This document shows, piece after piece, positions 58,344-64,000 of a DNA stretch of 64,000 nt. Each line of letters opens with the position of its first letter. Positions within the stretch are counted from its first letter, which is position 1. The notes beneath the pieces were generated by a model. It worked only from the letters and a program-made list of their open reading frames with translations, was not told the origin of the DNA and searched no databases. The DNA is from Lonicera japonica (lineage: Eukaryota; Streptophyta; Magnoliopsida; Dipsacales; Caprifoliaceae), in assembly GCA_021464415.1 (NCBI GenBank), contig CM038467.1, positions 17,261,127 through 17,325,126 of the forward strand, read 5' to 3'. Position numbers and translations under genes: made by a program.

Positions 58344-58928
58344 ATATAGGGCTCATATGATTGTGTAAATTATTTTATTATAAATATTTTTATTTTAATA
58401 AAAAAATTGTGGTGTGATTTTTTTCACATAAACTTATATGATAATTCTAAGTTATGAATTTCAACTATCTCTTTACGTTTTCTTATTTAAAATCTTAGAT
58501 TTTAACTTAAGTTTATAACTTCATATACTAATTTATTTTTGCAACAAAACATTTAAATTATATAATTTGTGAATTAAGGTTCTGTTTAATAGTAACATGA
58601 AAAATGAAAAGAAAAACAATAAATTTGAATAAGAAGATGGAAAATAAGATGAGACATGTGGTAAGATGTTTTTCATCTCATACTCATTTTTGTGAGTATG
58701 TGTATTTCATCTTTCTTTATATTTTATGGAAATTTTTTCTAAAGAAAATTTTTTTATTGAAGAAATCAAAAAGTAAAAGTTAACATCACCACATCTTTCA
58801 ACTTATTTTTCATATTTTCACCCAAATTAGTTATATTTCTTTTCATTTTTCATGTTATTATTAAACGAAGTTAAAATAATTTTAAATTATTCAATTCATA
58901 AATTAAAGAATAACCAAACGGGACCTTA
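58344..58928. mobile_element. DNA transposon inserted in a dirigent relic, with a MITE inside
   Basis: The ends GGGCTCATATGATTGTG and (inverted) GGTCCCGTTTGGTTATTC form a weak inverted repeat of PIF/Harbinger style. The flanks ATA and TTA do not match exactly. A second MITE (58578-58871) is nested inside. Confidence 0.6.
58578..58871. mobile_element. Tourist-like MITE, 294 bp, nested
   Basis: Left end GGTTCTGTTTAATAGTAACA and right end (inverted) ACTTCGTTTAATAATAACA, with TAA on both sides (58575-58577, 58872-58874). The inside matches the element at 12470-12858. Confidence 0.78.
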
Positions 58929-59243
58929 ACGTAGGTGCTAGTGTTATACTTGCCCTTCATGAATACATAAAATTCATGGTCATTGCCGGAACCTCCTCTG
59001 TAAGCGAGGCAGAAGCGTAATTACCCTGGGCTCGACCCACTATCTTGGAGTCGGTTGCTGGCCCAATTCTTAACGGTTCATCTATGACATTTACTTTTAG
59101 AACAAGGCCACAAGGTTACCAACCAGCCATAATATATGTCTATTTTTATTAGGCACAACGATAGAGAAAGACTTCGTGCGCAGAAGTATGTTATCAATTG
59201 ATTTGGATAATCTATTCCCCACCAAATTTGATAAAACATCTCA

Positions 59244-59528
59244 GGCTCCATTTGATTGCAAAGATGGAAAAGGAAAATAAATTTAGTTAGTTTGTGTGAA
59301 AAGATAGAAAATAAGATGAGAGATGTTACTCATTTTATAAGTATATATTCACTATCCTTCAATATTTTTGGTGGAAAATTTTTACTCACCACCAAGCAAA
59401 GAAAATTTCTTCATGGAAAAACTTAAAAATCAAAAGGATATCACCTCTATGGTTTAACTTATTTTCCATCTTTTCATCAAAACTAACTCAATTTATTTTC
59501 TTTTTCCACCTTGCAATCAAACGAAGCC
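59244..59528. mobile_element. Tourist-like MITE, 285 bp, copy 2
   Basis: The ends GGCTCCATTTGATTGCAAAG and (inverted) GGCTTCGTTTGATTGCAAGG are flanked by TCA on both sides (59241-59243, 59529-59531). Same length and family as 57877-58161. The TCA duplication departs from the usual TWA target. Confidence 0.88.
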
Positions 59529-59531
59529 TCA

Positions 59532-61320
59532 CTGTACATTATTAGTTCAACTCGTATGAGTCGGCCAATTTTAGTAAGGTAGAATTGGGACTTGACATAG
59601 CACGTTCTAACCCAATTTAAGGAAAAAAAAAAAAAAGAATACACCATTAACTATACCTTAAGTAAAAGTTTTACGTTATTTAAATCTAATTCAGCTCAAC
59701 CCCTCAATTTAATTTTGGGTTCCCCCTAGTTTTAGATCCGTTGTGTATTTCTAAATGAACACGTGTTGGACACTGATCTAAATAAACCAGTGATACATCT
59801 CCCAATACATAAATATATACATGCATCTCCAATAATATATATCTATTTATATCTATATCTATATCTTATTTTATATATAAAAGTACGAATTACTTAAGCG
59901 TTTTTTCTTTTTTTTTTTTGTGAAGACAAAATATGTTCCTTGATTTTAAATAAAAAATTTTAAGATTTACATTAAATAAAACAGTATAACTCCATATATT
60001 TTTACATTAGTATTAATATTTCAAATAAATTCAAACTCTACTTTATTTGGCTAAAATAATTAAACAAATATTTTAAGTTAGATTTATATTAAATAAAATA
60101 GTACTCCGTATAAGATTATAAGTGTATAACTCCATATATTTTTATATTAGTATTCGTATTCCAAATAAATTTAAATTATAATTATTCAATTCTTAGTATA
60201 TATACGTATTCATTAATAGATTTTATGACGTTTGTTAAACACTAAAACTACATGCATGCACAAAAACTAATTATCAATAAAAGAAAGCATAATATACAAT
60301 TCAATGGAAGATGGGCAATCCATATAATTTCAAATTAAATTTTCATAGTTAAAAACTAGTATGCTAATAAAAAAAATTAAATCGATCTTTTGGGGGAGGA
60401 TCGCTTCTCACCATTCCCCCTTCCTAAATCCATCCTTGAATGACAAGCTAGATATTCTCTCATTTTGTCCATGCGGACAACTTGCCCCTCCCCCTGAGAA
60501 GAGGAAGGAAAATTCTTTGCTCTTTAATTTACATCCCAAGTTAGTTAAGTAATCAACTTCCCTTGTTGATTTCTCTGCATATAGGTGCATGTGCTGAATG
60601 TGATATTCAACTTGCTCTAGCAACAGAACACTTCTTTGATCTCATAAACTTAAAGCTCCATTGAACACATGATCGATATAGCTTTCTCAATGATTTGCAC
60701 TAAAATAAGGAACAATTTAATTTAATTTTTAATAACTCAAGGAGGGCAAATCTGGGCCTGAATTCCTAGGTGCCGTGGTCTTAGTTTCATTTTCTGTAAA
60801 AACATGGAGTATAATTGTGGAGTAAGCTGCAACACTACTATATAATGCTAGTTTATAGTGATATGCAGTAACAAGATAGTTTTTAGGGGTGGACAAGATT
60901 CAATTTAAACTGATCAAACCGATCGATTCAATCTAATTCAATTTTTCTAAATTTTATAGATTTATTGGATCAGATTCTATTAACTTTTGAAACAGTAACA
61001 AAATATTGGATTGATTTTTGTTTTTTGGAGTTGTGTAAGCCATATCATTACAAAAAAATATTTGAACAACAGTACCATATTATTAATAAACCTACTTCTT
61101 TTGAAATTATAAGCGAACCATATTGTTTATAGCCTATTAATGACTTCGGCAATACTTACTCATTGTTTTTGCTTTCTTGGGCAAAGATTTGGCATTTTCG
61201 TAGTGGAAAACGTGCGATCGTAGCAATACATATCAAATCCCGGTAGACCGATCTCCTTTTGTTTTTAACTTTTTCGAATCAATGGCATTCTTAAAATTAG
61301 TGTACTTGCTCTTTTTTTTT
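59532..61320. other. Intergenic, no intact gene
   Basis: AT-rich DNA. TAGGGGTGGACAAGATTC at about 60884 resembles a hAT-type left end, but no right end was found. The paired frames at 60361-60623 overlap on opposite strands and show no motif. Confidence 0.45.
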
Positions 61321-61334
61321 TTTTTTTGAACCAA

Positions 61335-61480
61335 CTAAATTGACTTTTACCGATTACTTTTTTTTTTTAGGATTATCTCATGGGATGTTCGAGCCAACTT
61401 TTATACACCTCGACTAATCTCTATTTGCGGTGTATAACTGTCGCTAGCCAAATATTATTTTGACAACGCTAGAAATCGAT
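61335..61480 (-). repeat. SINE-like 3' region, minus strand
   Basis: On the minus strand TAGTCGAGGTGTATAAAAG, then TTGGCTCGAACATCCC, is followed by an A-run (T-run at 61359-61369). From memory this resembles the 3' part of widespread plant SINEs (TCGAGGTGCGCGNAAGCTGG). The 5' half and target duplication are not clear. Confidence 0.45.
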
Positions 61481-62037
61481 CTTCGGAACACAAAGTTGAC
61501 CTCAAGATTGTTCCAATAATAGCCTCATACTGATTACATTAACATCAATAATCTTTCAAAAGTTTACATTAACGTAGACCTACTAATGAAAGTACACAAT
61601 TATTAGTTTACACAATTAAATCTAAGTTGTTAGATCTTAACATCTCATTAGTTATATATGTTATTGACTATGTAATTAACGAGTACACAAAGTGTACGTA
61701 TGATATAAAATAATATATATAGACCATCTTATTCATAATGCAAATGTTGGTTGTATAGAGCATCACAATGGGTTATTTAGATGTATCAAAGCTGCAACAG
61801 TACCATATTATTTAATTGGTACAATATGTTCTATCATGTAGGGTAAGTAGGGAAACTATACATTGTTTACTTGTATTATTTAGGTGTTAAATTAGTGGTA
61901 GATAAAAGAGAGAAAATCTATAATAAAACACAGGATAAAATATTTATTGGGATTAAGAAAGAGAAATAAAAGTGTATGAGATTTGGAAAGCGATAAAGAT
62001 AAGATTTTTCCCATTATCCTACGGAACGGTTAGCCTG
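61481..62037. other. Intergenic, no gene seen
   Basis: AT-rich DNA up to the third array-bearing element. Confidence 0.4.
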
Positions 62038-62046
62038 CCATACATA

Positions 62047-62710
62047 CTAGAAATTAGGTAGAAGGGCTTATTATACATTGATTTTTACCAAAAATCCAAT
62101 GAATAATATTTTTTTGAATGAAGGGCCTATTTTTAATTGATAATAGTGTAAGAGGCCTATTTTGTTTTATATTTTAAATGAATGTATTTAAATAAATTTA
62201 AATATCATTTAATTAATAAAAACATGTTATGTATTACCTAAATTACCCCTTTTTATGAATTTTACACAAAAAATATGGACTGCAAAGTTCATATTGCAGT
62301 AAAATATGAACTGCAAAGTTCATATTGCAGTGAAATATGGACTGCAATATAAACTTTGCACTAAAAATATGGACTGCAAAGTTCACATTGCAGTAAAATA
62401 TGGACTGCAATATGAACTTTGCACTAAAAATATCGACTGTAAAGTTCACATTGCAGTGAAATATGGACTGCAAAGTTCATATTGCAGTGAAATATAGACT
62501 GCAAAGTTCATATTGCAGTCCATATTTTAATGCATATTGATATTTTTTAGTTTATTTTAAGGGTTGGGATGTCATTTTATAATGAAAAAAGAAAGACACA
62601 TGTCATATTATCAATAAAATAAAAAATAGGCCCTTTATTTAAAAAAAAATTATTCCTTGTCTTTACTGTGAAAATCTTTCTCTAATAAGCCCTTTTTTTT
62701 TAATTGCCCC
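62047..62710 (-). mobile_element. Array-bearing Mutator-like MITE, family 1, copy C (664 bp)
   Basis: Inverted relative to copies A and B. A perfect 9-bp duplication CCATACATA flanks it (62038-62046 and 62711-62719). The ends CTAGAAATTAGGTAGAAGGG and (inverted) GGGGCAATT confirm the boundaries. The array (about 62272-62530) has fewer units than copy B. Confidence 0.93.
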
Positions 62711-62719
62711 CCATACATA

Positions 62720-63955
62720 ATTATTCCATATGCTTTTAGGGTAAATAACTAAATATAGCTTACTTACCCTACTTACTTTCACCATTGTGGATACTATTAC
62801 AAGGAACTCATTCATCATGCTATATATATATATATATTTTATATTTTTAGGAAGAAAAGTTTAAATTTCTTTCTTTTATTAAAAATAACAAACTCTCATC
62901 CAGATACTCTCTCTTACCTCTCTTAAGACTGCAATAATTCTCTGCTAGCGCTGGAGTTTGAACAGGTGTTATTGACTAATTTAATAAATCATCGATACAA
63001 TCTCCAGGGTATTTTGTAGAAATGCAACAAGAAGAAGAAGAAGAAGAAGAAGAAGAAGAAACTCGCTTGCCAATACCGTCCATGCATGTATATTGACCCC
63101 AGAGAAAATCTAGATATAATACCAATAGCAGCTTCTGCAGAGAATGGGGATTAAGGCTCCGTCACAATCGCAACTTCTACATTGATTTAACATAATTAAA
63201 TAAAAACTAAAAAAAATTAGACATTGTGAATTTTGATAAAAATAAATATGTTAGAAAAAAGGTAAATTTTTAATTTTAACTCAATTAAGATTTCAAGACA
63301 AAGTATAGTACAAAAGGAGAGGAAACTAAAAATTAATAATGAATACTAAAATGTAGCAAGACATACAATAATCGCCGTTCTTAGAGTTCATTGTATGGAT
63401 TTCTTACATATCAAATTAAGAATTCATAGTTAATTTTAAGATTTCTTAGGGTTTATTAATTTTTAAGATAATCAATAGCTAAAAATAAACTTGCTTAAAT
63501 TACAACCGTAAGATTTAAAACCTCTTAATTTAAAATATCTTAAGAAAAAATACATTTTAAATTGCGGATGGACAGAGTACTCAATCATGTATTACAGAGT
63601 GATCTGATTACGCAAAAGTTGTTATAAACAGTACATTCATTTGCAGAAAAAATTACACATATCTTGTGCCAATTATTATTTTTCAAGTGCCAATTAATTA
63701 ACCAGCATATTCCTAAATATGGATACCGTTTTTATATTATTTTATCTTTTGTTATGAAGTTACTGAAAGAGATATCAGGACTATTCAATTGATTTGTTGA
63801 TATCTTATGCTTATTTTTATTAATAAAGTTTATTTATTTTACTTTATAATCTAAATAATATTTATTAATACTAGCCAGCTGCAAGTAATTATTAAGTTGG
63901 ATCATACAAATATATTTATATAAACAACCAAATATTAAACATACCAATGTGCTTT
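62720..63955. other. Intergenic, with a GAA microsatellite
   Basis: A (GAA)n run lies at about 63031-63060 and a TA run at 62821-62836. The part 63590-63720 resembles 53095-53280, so it may be another copy of the DNA around the dirigent relics. No gene is seen. Confidence 0.5.
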
Positions 63956-63957
63956 TA

Positions 63958-64000
63958 GGCATCGTTTGGTTCACGGATTTTAGTACTCGGGAAAGGAAAG
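63958..64000. mobile_element. Start of a PIF/Harbinger-type MITE, cut by the window end
   Basis: GGCATCGTTTGGTTCACGG, then TTTTAGTACTCGGGAAAGG, matches the inverted right end of the element at 13757-14246 with few changes. Confidence 0.65.

Larger units (their letters stand above)
58168..59135 (-). pseudogene. Dirigent-family pseudogene fragment, interrupted
   Basis: Minus strand from 59135: weakly kept sequence, then VIDEPLRIGPATDSKIVGRA, GNYASASLTEEVPAMTMNFM, a frameshift, and KGKYNTSTYV (to about 58930). After about 590 bp of inserted DNA the C-terminal part resumes: VLGRNAIFDTYRAMP, SRMARGIATTETLSFD and TPGDAVVDF (58340-58195). The normal ending after GDAVV is lost. The insertion falls in the same short stretch (between the GST motif and VLGRN) as the hAT insertion at 9880. 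Confidence 0.8.

Overview
The window is nuclear DNA of a flowering plant, very probably a eudicot. It is AT-rich, its genes are few and separated by long intergenic stretches, one gene carries clean GT-AG introns, and the recognisable proteins (a Toc159-family receptor, a PLS-class PPR protein, a plant PLC-X-like protein, a FIONA1/METTL16 methyltransferase, a short J-domain protein, dirigent proteins) are plant types. I cannot name the species from the sequence.

Five genes look intact: TOC120/132-like (16596-20573, minus), an E/E+ PPR gene (30784-32619, plus), a PLC-X-like gene (35169-36125, plus), an eight-exon FIO1/METTL16 gene (43266-47093, minus; the exons join in frame to 510 codons including the stop) and a 107-residue J protein (48647-48970, plus). 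From memory, the PPR and FIO1 genes resemble Arabidopsis At2g21090 and At2g21070, so the 30-47 kb segment may be an old conserved neighbourhood.

Dirigent-protein relics lie at about 9.5-11.2 kb (plus) and 53.7-59.1 kb (minus, at least three pieces). They are frameshifted, truncated and split by transposons. In two cases the insertion point is resolved to the base by a target-site duplication inside the coding sequence.

Most of the rest is mobile DNA. 1-5.8 kb: LTR fragments and a 2.2-kb hAT-like element. 5.8-9.5 kb: a decayed LINE ORF2. 11.2-14.3 kb: a nest of MITEs. 21-30 kb: LTR-like pieces, a MITE carrying a TG...CA unit that looks like a solo LTR, a long-TIR Mutator-like element and an array-bearing repeat. 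36.7-42.8 kb: a hAT MITE, a Mutator-like MITE and two copies of an array-bearing family. 49.4-52.9 kb: a LINE ORF1 relic, a PIF/Harbinger-type MITE carrying a SINE, and a MITE full of short palindromes. 57.8-64 kb: more MITEs and a third array-bearing copy.

The least ordinary thing here is a group of nonautonomous elements whose centres are arrays of short self-complementary units. One family has three copies of about 690 bp with 9-bp target duplications and units built on ACTGCA...TGCAGT. A second has two diverged copies with units built on TTTAGTGCAAA...TTTGCACTAAA. A third, of PIF/Harbinger type, carries CCATACGAA...TTCGTATGG units. I describe them as transposon families whose arrays could fold into hairpins; any cellular function is unproven.
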